DNA from: Saccharomyces paradoxus
Lineage: Eukaryota; Ascomycota; Saccharomycetes; Saccharomycetales; Saccharomycetaceae
Assembly: GCF_002079055.1 (NCBI RefSeq)
Contig: NC_047501.1
Coordinates: 496,001 to 560,000 of the forward strand
Reading direction: 5' to 3'
DNA length: 64,000 nucleotides
The notes below the pieces were generated by a model. The model was not told where the DNA came from, searched no databases, and saw only the letters and a program-made list of their open reading frames with translations. A program made the translations under genes and the position numbers. Below are positions 1 to 10,076 of the stretch, piece by piece (the stretch's first letter is position 1; the number at the start of each line of letters is the position of its first letter).

Positions 1-225
1 CCAAGTGAAACTCATTAGTTAATATAATAATATCTAAATCTTTATTATTAGTAAAAACTTTGTTTATTTTATAGCACAATAAGATAATAAAAACTCCAAA
101 TTCCAAAAATTTTACGTTTGCGAAGATCAGAATTAAATAAATTGTTTGATTACTATGCATTGTTTTTATATGGTTTATCACCGCCGTCTGATTGCCGCTA
201 AATCGATAGGTTGTCATACAGACAA

Positions 226-744
226 CTACTTATGTCGTGCCATATTTATGAAATTTTCGTATCTATTGGAGTTGGATAAACCTACGCTTGATGCACCTTT
301 GGGTGGCTTTCTGAGTGAGTTGGTATCATCACAATTAATATAAGGAATTGTAGGCGCTTCCTTCGTTATGGGTATTTCAAAATAATTATAAGACCCTACG
401 CCCTCGTCTTTTTCCATTGGAACAGTTGCTGTTTTCGCAGCTCTCCTTGGTTCAGTTTCCAACTCATCTGACTTCCCCGATCTTTTTATGCTTACCTTGA
501 AATCGTCATATGTGTATTTCTTTGACACAACTCCGATAACAAAGACAATACTTCCAATAATAACTAAGAATTTGCATACCGTTATTAAACCTGCTAAAAG
601 TTTACCTATAAACTTTTGTAAGATCGGTCCCATCATTGTTGTGAATGCACATCCTACTAAAAATGATGGGAAATCCAGCACGATACTGCCTGGCCCACTA
701 CCTATCGTAATTTTCCATCGTAACCAATCTCTTTTCAAATCCAT
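226..744 (-). CDS. Uncharacterised two-span membrane protein (YOR097C orthologue)
   Basis: The protein is 172 residues. The N-terminus is short and basic (MDLKRDWLRWK), followed by two hydrophobic stretches at about residues 20-37 and 50-74 that look like membrane spans. The rest is a hydrophilic tail with a basic patch (KVSIKRSGK) and the conserved-looking end NRYENFINMARHK. The start is the only ATG that opens the frame. I recognise it as the orthologue of S. cerevisiae YOR097C (about 175 residues from memory), which has no assigned function. It belongs to no enzyme family I can name. NUP1 lies upstream on the same strand with a 434 bp gap. Identity is confident; function is unknown. Confidence 0.9.
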   Translation of the reverse strand: MDLKRDWLRWKITIGSGPGSIVLDFPSFLVGCAFTTMMGPILQKFIGKLLAGLITVCKFLVIIGSIVFVIGVVSKKYTYDDFKVSIKRSGKSDELETEPRRAAKTATVPMEKDEGVGSYNYFEIPITKEAPTIPYINCDDTNSLRKPPKGASSVGLSNSNRYENFINMARHK

Positions 745-1178
745 TCGTGACTTCTATGTCTCGTCAATTTCACAGTCTGCGGAGCTACTAGCAAAGTGGC
801 AGAACTAAACAGCTGCTCGAAGTACACAGAAAAAATCACTAATATGTAGATCAGGCCTCGTACAGGACCTTATTTTACTGGATTTTTTCGGAAAGAAAAA
901 AGGAGCGCTTTGCAGATCGAAACCTTCACTCATTGATTATCTGCCAAATATTACTTCACAATAAGCAAGCTGGGAGAAACCAATTATGTTTGACCCTTCC
1001 CTCTAAACTTGTCCACACTAGAGCAAATATCTATATTGTTACCAGATACCCAATTAAAAAAAGATCAATTATTTGAAACCTCTTAAGAAGTTTCATATGC
1101 AGTGTATAAGTTTGAAGGAACAAAAGGATATATATCCTTCAAAAGAGACAATACAGTACGTAATTACATAACCATTAT
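745..1178. other. Intergenic: YOR097C promoter and NUP1 3' region
   Basis: Both flanking genes are on the minus strand, so this holds the NUP1 3' end (right side) and the YOR097C promoter (left side). A TATATATCC stretch near 1129-1137 could serve as a 3'-end efficiency element for NUP1. I see no RNA gene and no strong factor site. Confidence 0.5.
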
Positions 1179-4100
1179 TTATCTTTTAGAGTGCCTCATT
1201 CTTGCAATTTTTCTGTTCGCCATAACACCGCTACTCATGCTCATGCCATTATTCATTCCCATCCCCATTTGATTAGGCGCTGACTGTGGTTGCCCAAAAG
1301 AAGGTGTCGGTACACCACTGCCCCCTCCAAAAATAGATGACGGATTTATTGTATTCGAGTTAGAACCAGAGGCTGCATTTACACCAAATATATCACTTGG
1401 CTTTAAGGTGCCGACCGCAGTAATAGTATTTCCGCCGTTGAATCCAGCGAAATTAATATTAGGAACTGTTGATGGCGTGAATGAGTTATTTGCATTAAGA
1501 GAAGGATTTTGCGATTGATGAGGTTGATTAGTATTAGATCCAGCAAACACGGTATTAGCGTTACTGTTGTTGTTCATATTAAATACAGAACCCCCATCAG
1601 TCGTAGAATTGTTTCCAGTAAAATTGAAAGCAGAAGGAGCATTGATATTCTGTGCACCCATGGAAGAGGCTTTACTAAATAGGCCAGCATTAGCTGATGG
1701 CGTTGCCGATGTAAAAGGGTTAAGACCTCCTGCACCATTGTTCCCAAAATTAAATGAAGGCTGGTTGGAGGCTACACCATTTGCTGCGGTTCCTGGGCTC
1801 GAAAAACTAAATCCGGAGCCTGCTCCATTGCTGTTGCTACCAGCAATATTTTGAGCTGGTTTTCCTAAATCAAAGCCACCCGCTATATTGGTTCCTGAGG
1901 TATTGTTGGCTGTGGTGGTTGTCCCGTTGCCAGTAGTAGGAGCTTTGAACGAAAATGATGTAGAATTTGCTGAAGCATTCGCAGCGTTGGCGGTACCGAA
2001 TGAAAATGCAGATTTAGATGTTGTACTACTACTAACGTCAGTTGGCTTACCCAAAAGGGGAACTGGAGTTGAGGAAGCAGAACCGCCGAAGAGAGAATTC
2101 GGTGAACTTGACTTTTCTTTGTTGCCATTAAATTTTGTAAAGGAAAATCCATTGGATAGCTTTCCAGTACTTCCCACTGCCGTAGTTGTCGATGGCTCAG
2201 TCGACTCAGTAGCTCCAAAACTAAAAGATGGTTTTATGCTCGTGTCCGTGGTGTGATTTGTTGCCGGTCCACCAAATGTAAAAGATTGCGTCGTAGCTTT
2301 TTTCTCCGTCTCTTCAGGAGAAGGTTTAGTGAGGCCGAATGAAGTCTTACAGCCCGGTGGTTCTTTGGTCGCATCTGGTTTACCAAATGAAAACAATGGC
2401 TTTTGTTGTGTAGTTTTTGAAGCCGCAAACGTAAAGGAGGGCTTTTTAGGATCCGAAACAACCGATGAATCTTTTTGGGCAGGTTCAGTAAAAGAAAACG
2501 TAGACTTGAGCGTTTTATTATCCGTTGGTGCTTGAATATCAACTGACTTGCTCGAAAAGGAAAACGAAGGCTTGGCTACTGAATTCGAAGTTGAGCTACT
2601 TTTTTGTTCCTCCGCTGGCCTAGAGAAGGGAAACGTAGGTTTTGCACTTCCTTCAGAATTTTTATTTTCACTTGCTGACTGGCGAAAAGTGAAAGTAGGT
2701 TTCTCAACTATTGTAGCAGGAGTCTCCGATGGTTTGGCGGGTGATTCTTTCACGATGGCCACTTTACCAAAGGTAAATGGCGTAGGCGAGTCCGTCTTGC
2801 CTGTAACATCAGCCTTTTTCCCGAATGCAAATGGTGATGCATGCTCAGTTTGCTTATTGCTTGAACCAAAGACAAAGCTTGGTTTCTCCGATGTGACCTT
2901 TTCTGACTTCTCATTTTTGGCCTCCTTTTGGCTACTGTTCTTACCAAAATCGAACAGAGGCTTAGCGTTTGTATCCTCATTAACAGGAGCGCGCCTTTTT
3001 CTTCTGGGTTCTTCGTCATCGTTATCTTTGTCACCATTCTCTCCTTGTTTCTCTTTGTGTTTACCAAAAGAAAATGCTGGAGCAGTTGATTTTGGAGGGA
3101 TATCTGAAAAAGGTGCTGGCTTTGAGAAAGAGAGTGTAGGTGCTTCTGATTCTGTATGTTTTTCACTTTTCTCGGATGTCTTTCCAAATGTATAAGGTTG
3201 ATTGGCAGAAGGAGCCGTATCTGGTTTCCTGCCAAAATTGAATAAAGTTGTGGAAGGGACACTATTGTCGGCCACCTTAGGTTTATTAGCCTTATGACCA
3301 AAATTAAAAGATAAAGTGGGCGTTTCGACAGTTTTCGTTGACTTATCTTTTTCCCCCATTGTTAAATTAGATTTAAAGACCGCACCTGCAGAAGAAGCTG
3401 CCGTAGGAGAAGTTTTCTTAGATGGTGTCTCATTATCTTTGATGAAGTCAAAACCTATAGTAGGCAAAACGATACTTTCTTTGTCCTTTTTGGGCTCAGT
3501 AGTTTTCTTTAAAGTAGGTGTATCAAAGGACTCCAAATTGGGAACAGAATTCTTCTGCATAGCGGCAGTTTTCGCAATTGTGGAAGCTGGTCCGTTTAAA
3601 AGTAGATTTTTTTGAGGATTCGATAACCTATTAGAGTTGATATCTGAACGTAGGTCTTCCATTTCACTTGTTGGGTTAGGGCATGTGGCCAGGTTGCCAT
3701 TTAAACCATTATTCTTGTTATTCTTCCTGTTGCCGATTGTTGTCTGATCACCGTCAGCATTAATGTCATTACCATTGTTATTCTGTTTTTGTATAGCGTT
3801 ATATTCCGATAAGTCATATTCAAAATCCGCTGACCAAACAGTCCCCTTTGACTGGTTTTGGAACTTTTTTCTACTGGTTCTATTTTTCAATGATTTGAGA
3901 ATGGGTAGTCCAACATTGATGTTCTCGCCGCTTTCTCCGGGCAATTGTCCGGTGCAAGACACCTTTTTAATCGGAGAAGGAGTGGATGATGTGCGTAGGT
4001 ACGAATCCTTGCCATCGGTTTTATCTTGAGAGTCCAATATAACCGAAGATGTAACTGATGGCAACCCAGTTGATTGGAATAATCTAAGCTCGCGCATATT

Positions 4101-4457
4101 TCTCGACCTCTGCTTTTCCCTTAACAACCTCAATCTTTGTATGGGCAAAATTGGTAGAACCGGCGGTCTCTCAGTGCTTTCCGTTCCATATATTATAATT
4201 GGAGCGCTATTGTTGTCCTGAATCAAGCTGTCGCTATGCTGTGATGTACCGGACACCCTCTTTCTTTTTTTAAGATGTAATGTATCTTCAACATCTGATT
4301 CCTCCACATGATTCGCATGTGGAAAGCTCGAACCGAAAATTTTATTGCTAAATGGCCCTTTTTTATTGGAGTTTGTGAAGAACGATTTTATAGTGGAGGA
4401 AAATGATCTCTTTCCTACATGTGGAGAAGACACAACTGAAGAAGTGCTTGAAGACAT
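1179..4457 (-). CDS. NUP1: FG-repeat nucleoporin Nup1 of the nuclear basket
   Basis: The protein is 1092 residues, against about 1076 in S. cerevisiae from memory. The N-terminal 40 residues are basic and amphipathic (SFSSTIKSFFTNSNKKG), which in this family binds the inner nuclear membrane. A KKRKR nuclear-localisation patch follows at 63-67. From about residue 330 to 1050 the chain is low-complexity Ser/Thr/Asn/Lys with many FxFG-type repeats (SFSFG, FTFG, FNFG), the docking sites for importin beta. The last residues are basic (RKIARMRHSKR). Known role: a nuclear pore basket component for Kap95/Kap60 import and mRNA export. It is transcribed divergently from KTR1. Repeats of this type change length quickly, so the 16-residue difference is unremarkable. 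The frame is intact. Confidence 0.97.
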   Translation of the reverse strand: MSSSTSSVVSSPHVGKRSFSSTIKSFFTNSNKKGPFSNKIFGSSFPHANHVEESDVEDTLHLKKRKRVSGTSQHSDSLIQDNNSAPIIIYGTESTERPPVLPILPIQRLRLLREKQRSRNMRELRLFQSTGLPSVTSSVILDSQDKTDGKDSYLRTSSTPSPIKKVSCTGQLPGESGENINVGLPILKSLKNRTSRKKFQNQSKGTVWSADFEYDLSEYNAIQKQNNNGNDINADGDQTTIGNRKNNKNNGLNGNLATCPNPTSEMEDLRSDINSNRLSNPQKNLLLNGPASTIAKTAAMQKNSVPNLESFDTPTLKKTTEPKKDKESIVLPTIGFDFIKDNETPSKKTSPTAASSAGAVFKSNLTMGEKDKSTKTVETPTLSFNFGHKANKPKVADNSVPSTTLFNFGRKPDTAPSANQPYTFGKTSEKSEKHTESEAPTLSFSKPAPFSDIPPKSTAPAFSFGKHKEKQGENGDKDNDDEEPRRKRRAPVNEDTNAKPLFDFGKNSSQKEAKNEKSEKVTSEKPSFVFGSSNKQTEHASPFAFGKKADVTGKTDSPTPFTFGKVAIVKESPAKPSETPATIVEKPTFTFRQSASENKNSEGSAKPTFPFSRPAEEQKSSSTSNSVAKPSFSFSSKSVDIQAPTDNKTLKSTFSFTEPAQKDSSVVSDPKKPSFTFAASKTTQQKPLFSFGKPDATKEPPGCKTSFGLTKPSPEETEKKATTQSFTFGGPATNHTTDTSIKPSFSFGATESTEPSTTTAVGSTGKLSNGFSFTKFNGNKEKSSSPNSLFGGSASSTPVPLLGKPTDVSSSTTSKSAFSFGTANAANASANSTSFSFKAPTTGNGTTTTANNTSGTNIAGGFDLGKPAQNIAGSNSNGAGSGFSFSSPGTAANGVASNQPSFNFGNNGAGGLNPFTSATPSANAGLFSKASSMGAQNINAPSAFNFTGNNSTTDGGSVFNMNNNSNANTVFAGSNTNQPHQSQNPSLNANNSFTPSTVPNINFAGFNGGNTITAVGTLKPSDIFGVNAASGSNSNTINPSSIFGGGSGVPTPSFGQPQSAPNQMGMGMNNGMSMSSGVMANRKIARMRHSKR

Positions 4458-4660
4458 GAATGACTAAAAATTGTCGCACACCCTCTATCTTTTTTCCCTT
4501 TTTTGAGGCGAATATTCTATCGTATTCACACCACTGCGTTATATCCTTACTTGATTCCTCATCACTTCCTTTCTTTGGATGTTTCTGGATATTAAGAAAC
4601 TTCGCCAAAGAAAAAAAAATTGAAAAAGTAATCGAATGTCACATTATACGAATTAATGAT

Positions 4661-4668
4661 CACGTGAC
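4661..4668 (+). promoter_or_regulatory. Cbf1-type E-box CACGTGAC (site 1)
   Basis: CACGTGAC reads GTCACGTG on the other strand, the preferred Cbf1 sequence in yeast. It lies about 204 bp from the NUP1 ATG and 404 bp from the KTR1 ATG. Which factor binds it (Cbf1, or Pho4 at lower fit) is inference. Confidence 0.55.
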
Positions 4669-4731
4669 AGTCTAACCCTAAAAATAAGATCATAGGGCTT
4701 AATACAAGGGTATAAAACGAGCTTTGCGCGG

Positions 4732-4739
4732 CACGTGAC
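4732..4739 (+). promoter_or_regulatory. Cbf1-type E-box CACGTGAC (site 2)
   Basis: This second CACGTGAC has the same orientation as site 1 and begins 71 bp away. It lies just downstream of the TATAAAA at 4711. Two identical octamers in one short promoter are unlikely by chance, though factor identity is inferred. Confidence 0.55.
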
Positions 4740-5071
4740 TATTTTTGGTTTGGGCGTTTTCTTTACGCGGTGTAAATCTTGTCTCGTACAAGGGGATATA
4801 CGCACAGTATTGTTCACCAACTCCAAAAGAACTGTGGTCGCCCATGTAAACGAGCACCGCACACGTAAGCCCAGAGCTCTTCAGTAAAAATTCGTGTCGT
4901 GTCAAAGATCTATAGTAGGTGGTGCCTTCTTGCTTCTTTTTTGCAGGTTCTTAGTATAATTGTACTTTCTAATTCTAAGACCTTTTTTCTTCCTCCCAAA
5001 CAGTTCGTTAAGCAATCGAAATAGAAGTGCTCCAACAGAAGAGTTTCTAAGGGATAAAGTCAATAACGAAA

Positions 5072-6253
5072 ATGGCGAAGATTATGATCCCTGCTAGCAA
5101 GCAGCCTGTCTACAAAAAATTGGGACTTCTTCTGGTTGCTGTGTTTACAGTGTATGTGTTCTTTCATGGTGCTCAGTATGCTAGAGGTTCTGCCCCAACC
5201 CCAAAATACAGTACCGTGCTATCGTCACACTCGGGCTATAAGTACTCGAAAGTGGAACTACCAAAGTATAGCGGTCCCCGTGAAAAGGCCACTTTTGTCA
5301 CTCTAGTGCGTAATAGAGATCTTTATTCGTTGGCCGAGTCTATCAAGTCCGTCGAAGATAGGTTTAACTCCAAGTTCAATTATGATTGGGTGTTTTTGAA
5401 CGATGAAGAGTTCACTGATGAATTCAAAAACGTTACATCAGCTTTGGTTAGTGGTAAAACAAAATATGGTCTCATCCCACAGGAGCATTGGTCCTTCCCT
5501 GATTGGATTGATGAAGAGAAAGCTGCTCAAGTGAGAAAAGAAATGGGTGAGAAAAGAATCATCTACGGTGATTCCGAATCTTATAGACACATGTGTCGTT
5601 TTGAATCAGGCTTCTTTTACAAACATCCTTTGATGGATGACTATGATTGGTATTGGCGTGTGGAACCTGATATCAAGTTGCACTGTGATATTGACTACGA
5701 TGTTTTCAGATTCATGAAAGACAACAAGAAAAAGTATGCCTTTGCCATTTCCATTAAGGAGTATGAAGCCACCATCCCCACTTTATGGGCGACTACTCGT
5801 AAATTCATGGAATTACACCGTGATCTTATCCATGAAAACAATATGTTAGACTTTGTTAGCGACGATAATGGTCTTTCATACAATTTGTGCCATTTCTGGT
5901 CTAATTTTGAAATTGCTTCGTTAGATTTGTGGAGATCTCCAGGATATAGCGCATACTTTAATTACTTAGATCAAGCAGGTGGATTCTTTTATGAAAGGTG
6001 GGGTGATGCTCCGGTACATTCTATTGGTGCTGCGCTGTTCTTGGATCGTTCTGAAATCCATCACTTTGGTGATATCGGTTATTACCATGTTCCATTTCAC
6101 TCCTGTCCAATAGACACAAGTATCAGACTGGCCAACAAATGTGATTGTGATCCAAGCAAAGATTTCACATGGCACAGTTATTCCTGCACTACTAAATTCT
6201 ACAATTTAAACATGTTGCAAAAACCTGCTGGTTGGCAAAACCATATCGGTTGA
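5072..6253 (+). CDS. KTR1: Golgi alpha-1,2-mannosyltransferase Ktr1 (GT15 family)
   Basis: The protein has 393 residues, the same as S. cerevisiae Ktr1. It is a type II membrane protein: a short cytosolic tail, a signal-anchor at about residues 15-36, a stem, then the lumenal catalytic domain from about 65 onward. The GT15 signature [10 protein letters not shown] is at 191-200, where the Glu/Asp pair lies at the Mn-GDP-mannose site. [10 protein letters not shown] at 271-280 carries the Glu that acts as putative nucleophile in this family. Several Cys residues late in the chain (HSCPIDT, KCDCDPS) are conserved in GT15 enzymes. Known role: adding mannose to O-linked and N-linked glycans with Kre2 and Ktr3. 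It converges on CRC1 with a 263 bp gap. Confidence 0.97.
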   Translation: MAKIMIPASKQPVYKKLGLLLVAVFTVYVFFHGAQYARGSAPTPKYSTVLSSHSGYKYSKVELPKYSGPREKATFVTLVRNRDLYSLAESIKSVEDRFNSKFNYDWVFLNDEEFTDEFKNVTSALVSGKTKYGLIPQEHWSFPDWIDEEKAAQVRKEMGEKRIIYGDSESYRHMCRFESGFFYKHPLMDDYDWYWRVEPDIKLHCDIDYDVFRFMKDNKKKYAFAISIKEYEATIPTLWATTRKFMELHRDLIHENNMLDFVSDDNGLSYNLCHFWSNFEIASLDLWRSPGYSAYFNYLDQAGGFFYERWGDAPVHSIGAALFLDRSEIHHFGDIGYYHVPFHSCPIDTSIRLANKCDCDPSKDFTWHSYSCTTKFYNLNMLQKPAGWQNHIG

Positions 6254-6516
6254 TTATATAGTAACAAGCTGATGTTGGTCTTTGTACCTTCCACTTTTTT
6301 ATTTATACTATTTAAAGAAACAGAATAAAATATAACTATTTTTTTTACACATAGTATTTGTAGTTACTCCAGCGTGCAAAGATTAGTAACGGTCTCACTA
6401 AATCTTTTCTACAATATAATGAACGGGCTTTTGGAACCAATGAGAAATAAATAAATGTCCACAAGGGAATTGCCAAAAAGATGTGAGGTATTTTGGAGTA
6501 CTTAACGGGAACACAA

Positions 6517-7500
6517 TCATATACCATACTTCTTGAACAATGAGTGAGTCATCTCCACACCCAAAAATGTAGCCGCATTAGCTGGGAAAGATCTTAGTAA
6601 AGCAGGGCCTAAACCAGGGAAAAATCCCTTGATACCACCTCTTTTTAGATAAATTTCCTTTGTAGCGGAAATCATATTCTGCCTCGTGGAAGAAGCCTGC
6701 AATTTGGTTTTTATAGTGTCTATGGGGAAAACAGCTAGCCACATCGACATACCAGCAATACCACCAGCAAGACACACGTTCAAGATATTAACCGGCTCGT
6801 CTTTGCCCACATCTGGACGAGGTTGCCTGCTATTCAAGTAATTTTTTGAAATTTCATAAGATGCAAAATATAGAGCCGAACCAGGCCCATCTCTTGCTAA
6901 AGTGGCTAATGAACCTTTAAACAAAGAAGCTATACCGCCTTCTCTAACGATGGTTTTTGCCGCCTGAATGAAAGAACCTTTGGAAGACGTTTGCAGTACA
7001 ACTTTAACTCTTTCCGTTGGCGCAGTCACTAAAGTGGTGGGAATAGCGCTGATGAATCCTGCAGCAGCCATTTGGCCCATAGTTAGCTCGTCGCTGCCTC
7101 CGTTCTTGTTATTAAAAGTGACCAGTTTCTTACCTACATCGTAACCCCAGAAAGAAACCGCAAATATGGGAGTGACACCTAATAAGGGCGGGATGACACC
7201 TTTATAGAAGCCCTTTACGGAGTTGGTAAATATTGTGCCCCTCACTTGAGTTCTAGCTTCTTTTAAAATATTTGTAACGGCATGTATTGTGGAATTCGCT
7301 TGACCATTTTGACATCTCACTTTAATTAAGTCGAAGGGATGACCCGTAAACACCGCACATACCCCGCCAACTCCACCGGCCACAAATGATTTGATATTCT
7401 CGCGTACCGGGTTTGATTTTATAGGTGGACGAGACTTAGTCAGGCTCCCACTCTCTTCTTTAAGTAATGAAGATTCCGATAATGAAGTGTCTGAAGACAT
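6517..7500 (-). CDS. CRC1: Mitochondrial carnitine/acylcarnitine carrier Crc1
   Basis: The protein has 327 residues from the ATG at 7500, matching S. cerevisiae Crc1 exactly in length. The frame stays open upstream but has no ATG there. It is a mitochondrial carrier (SLC25 fold) with three repeats, each carrying the P-x-[D/E]-x-x-[K/R] signature: PFDLIK at 55-60, PTERVK at 161-166 and PIDTIK at 259-264. A hydrophilic N-terminal tail of about 35 residues precedes the first helix. Known role: exchange of carnitine and acylcarnitine (mainly acetylcarnitine) across the inner mitochondrial membrane, linking peroxisomal fatty acid oxidation to respiration. It is divergent from RAS1. Confidence 0.97.
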   Translation of the reverse strand: MSSDTSLSESSLLKEESGSLTKSRPPIKSNPVRENIKSFVAGGVGGVCAVFTGHPFDLIKVRCQNGQANSTIHAVTNILKEARTQVRGTIFTNSVKGFYKGVIPPLLGVTPIFAVSFWGYDVGKKLVTFNNKNGGSDELTMGQMAAAGFISAIPTTLVTAPTERVKVVLQTSSKGSFIQAAKTIVREGGIASLFKGSLATLARDGPGSALYFASYEISKNYLNSRQPRPDVGKDEPVNILNVCLAGGIAGMSMWLAVFPIDTIKTKLQASSTRQNMISATKEIYLKRGGIKGFFPGLGPALLRSFPANAATFLGVEMTHSLFKKYGI

Positions 7501-8458
7501 TACTGGCACGATGACGTTTATGGACAATAAGAAAGTTATACAACACGTAGAACCCAAGAAAAACTTAGAAAAAAACACGCCTAGAGTGCAATTGAATATT
7601 TACTATCTTCATACCACAAATATCTGCCTATATATGCAATTGAAGTACGTTTATTTCGACTAAGAGAATTATACCATCATGCATCTTCACTTAACTCTCC
7701 ATTTGTCCATTGACTTATTGCGCCAAGTGGAGATCCAGTCACGCCGGATGACTGGGTGTAGATAAATAGCCGCCCAACTGATCCCTGCATAAAACTTGTA
7801 TGCGGATATTAGGAGCAGTAACCCGATGAGTTCAATCGAGTCGTCCCAAAGAACCTTGCCGTTCTTCTAGTAAGATACGCAATGACCAAGAAACTGTAAG
7901 AATGTCTCTTTCTATTCCCCCTCATTTACACTGAAGCACCTCGATACAAAACATGCCCTTTACTGATTATCAATGCAATGTAACGCCAAACGAGGTATGA
8001 AGCCTCTATTACCCGCATTGAATTCCCTTCCTCCCTTAGCACCCCCTTGATCGCTATGTTCCACGCTGCTACCCTGTTCGGTAAGGAGTGGCGGGGAAAT
8101 TTGCATTGGCACAATGTAAACCCGTAGAAAAAAACAGCACCAAGAAAAAAAAAAGAAACCGAAAATATCCACTGCATGTAAGTCTATGGACATTTGACAA
8201 CAACTTTTTCAACTCATCGCAAGATTATGAATTTTCACATATTTTCAAGTTTTTTTCTCCTTTTCTTTTCCATTGAATGGTTAAGGATTTTTGTTCTTGG
8301 TCTAATTCTCTTCATCTAGGTTATTTCTTGTACGATATCTCCACTATCGTCTGTATTGTTCTTTCTTGCAATGTTTAATTAGTCACTACAATTGACTACG
8401 GTTTCGCTATTTCACGACTAAACAGATAAGCAAACTTTTCCCTTTTTATTAACACGAC
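7501..8458. other. Divergent CRC1/RAS1 promoter region
   Basis: This 958 bp region serves both genes. It contains a TATATATG at about 7629-7636 on the CRC1 side, a GCGGGG (Mig1-like core without the usual AT flank on the right side) at 8091-8096, and an A-rich tract near 8127-8160. A CGG...CCG pair at 7745-7772 has a 22 bp spacer, too long for an oleate response element. I see no RNA gene or mobile element. Confidence 0.5.
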
Positions 8459-9400
8459 ATGCAAGGAAACAAATCAACAATAAGAGAGTATAAGATAGTA
8501 GTGGTCGGTGGAGGTGGCGTTGGTAAGTCCGCTTTAACAATCCAATTCATTCAATCATACTTCGTGGACGAATATGACCCTACCATCGAAGACTCTTATA
8601 GAAAACAAGTTGTCATTGACGACAAAGTATCCATTTTGGATATTCTAGATACTGCTGGCCAAGAAGAGTATTCTGCAATGAGAGAGCAGTACATGAGAAC
8701 CGGGGAAGGTTTCCTACTTGTCTACTCTGTCACTTCTAGAAATTCCTTTGATGAGTTGCTGTCTTATTATCAGCAAATTCAAAGGGTCAAGGATTCTGAC
8801 TACATTCCTGTAGTCGTGGTAGGTAATAAACTGGACCTTGAAAATGAAAGGCAAGTCTCTTACGAAGACGGGCAACGCTTAGCTAACCAATTGAATGCAC
8901 CCTTTCTGGAAACATCCGCCAAGCAAGCCATTAATGTAGACGAGGCGTTTTATGACCTTATCCGTTTGGTAAGGGACGACGGCGGGAAATACAATAGCAT
9001 GAATCGTCAACCGGATAATTCTGCCGATTCGAATGAAATGAGGAACTCGGGGCCGACCACATCTGCAACGGCGGATGGAGACAAAAAGAACAACGGGACT
9101 TATGTTGTTGATAGTTCTTTGACTAATGCCGGCACCGGCTCTAGTTCGAAATCAGTCACTAATCATAATGTTGAAACTACTAAAAGAACTGATGAAAAGA
9201 ACTACATCAATGGAAACAATAATAACGACGGAAATAACAATTATAATTCTAGTAAGAGCAACGGAAATCGAAGTGACAATAGTCGTGATAATCATAATAA
9301 TGCTCCAAATGCGAGAAGTAAACAGTCCACTGGGGCACAAAAAAATTCAAGCGCCAACACTAAAAAAGAATCTAATGGTGGTTGTTGTATAATTTGTTAA
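8459..9400 (+). CDS. RAS1: Ras GTPase Ras1, activator of adenylate cyclase
   Basis: The protein has 313 residues (S. cerevisiae about 309). The G domain is textbook: P-loop GGGGVGKS at 17-24, switch [11 protein letters not shown] at 39-48, DTAGQE at 64-69, NKLD at 123-126 and ETSAKQ at 151-156. The Gly and Gln positions that restrain signalling are wild type. From about 175 to 306 lies a hypervariable linker rich in Asn and Ser, with runs of AAT/AAC codons. The chain ends CCIIC: the CAAX box CIIC for farnesylation, and the Cys before it for palmitoylation. Known role: GTP-dependent activation of Cyr1 in the glucose-cAMP-PKA pathway. It is the whole-genome-duplicate partner of RAS2. It converges on OST2. 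Confidence 0.98.
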   Translation: MQGNKSTIREYKIVVVGGGGVGKSALTIQFIQSYFVDEYDPTIEDSYRKQVVIDDKVSILDILDTAGQEEYSAMREQYMRTGEGFLLVYSVTSRNSFDELLSYYQQIQRVKDSDYIPVVVVGNKLDLENERQVSYEDGQRLANQLNAPFLETSAKQAINVDEAFYDLIRLVRDDGGKYNSMNRQPDNSADSNEMRNSGPTTSATADGDKKNNGTYVVDSSLTNAGTGSSSKSVTNHNVETTKRTDEKNYINGNNNNDGNNNYNSSKSNGNRSDNSRDNHNNAPNARSKQSTGAQKNSSANTKKESNGGCCIIC

Positions 9401-9683
9401 AATATGCGGATTATGCCTCCCTAATATGATGTGGTTTTGGTTACGGTCTTATTCTTAATTGTTCAGTTGATTTTCGCCAGCATCTTCTTTTATCCGTTTT
9501 CTTATGCTGTGCACCTAGTGAACGGATTACTTACGACTATCACCACAACCATCAATACTAGTGGTTAATCTACCACATTTTGTAAGCTTTCTATATAGTA
9601 CAATTGTAATATGTTCTTTTATTCTCATACAAAGTATATACTATACACAATACGTGCATGAAAGCGCGCCTGCAAACCCTTCC

Positions 9684-10076
9684 TCAATTTATAAAATGTA
9701 AACAAACGAAATGTAAAATCAAACTAGCAATTATAAACTCGGCAAAAGCTCTGTTCTTCGAAATGCCTGGAAAACTATCACACAATTGTAACCGTAAACT
9801 CATCAACAAGACGAATTGTCCCACACAAATAATGAACCCAGATAAGAACGCATTAAAGGGAAAATTATCACGAATCAAGATAATGAATGTACACTGGATC
9901 ATCCCTAATAATACTAAAAAGAAACAGAATGTATCAATTAGTTTCAGTTTAGGATATTTTTCAATTTGGGCAAAATATGCCCTCTTGGAAGTCTTGAAAG
10001 CCTCTTGAAAATCTGATAGCACTGCAGAGGACGTACTTGTTACTTTTGGTGTGTTTGCCTTTGGTGTTTTTGCCAT
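9684..10076 (-). CDS. OST2: Oligosaccharyltransferase subunit Ost2 (DAD1 family)
   Basis: The protein has 130 residues, the same as in S. cerevisiae. A cytosolic, Ala/Lys/Thr-rich N-terminus of about 40 residues is followed by three hydrophobic spans near 46-66, 77-95 and 111-130, the usual DAD1/Ost2 layout. RDNFPFNAFLSGFI and the C-terminal FAEFIIASLILHFVC are the conserved core. Known role: an essential small subunit of the ER oligosaccharyltransferase complex, which transfers the glycan to Asn of nascent proteins. It is divergent from PIN2 over 796 bp and converges on RAS1 with 283 bp between stops. Confidence 0.96.
   Translation of the reverse strand: MAKTPKANTPKVTSTSSAVLSDFQEAFKTSKRAYFAQIEKYPKLKLIDTFCFFLVLLGMIQCTFIILIRDNFPFNAFLSGFIICVGQFVLLMSLRLQLCDSFPGISKNRAFAEFIIASLILHFVCLHFIN

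Larger units (their letters stand above)
4458..5071. other. Divergent NUP1/KTR1 promoter region
   Basis: This 614 bp region separates NUP1 (minus) from KTR1 (plus). It holds two CACGTGAC E-boxes, listed separately, a TATAAAA at 4711-4717, and pyrimidine-rich tracts just ahead of KTR1 (about 4928-4996). No RNA gene is visible. Confidence 0.6.

Noticed and set aside
2548-3195. Long plus-strand frames opposite NUP1
   Set aside because: They are mirror products of the Ser/Lys-rich FG repeat codons and have no independent support.
7745-7772. CGG...CCG pair before CRC1 as an oleate response element
   Set aside because: The spacer is 22 bp, outside the 15-18 bp of the element, and the inner T/A positions do not fit.
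9658-10008. 116-codon plus-strand frame opposite OST2
   Set aside because: It lies almost wholly antisense to OST2, has no domain and matches the position of a frame called dubious in S. cerevisiae (YOR102W, from memory).
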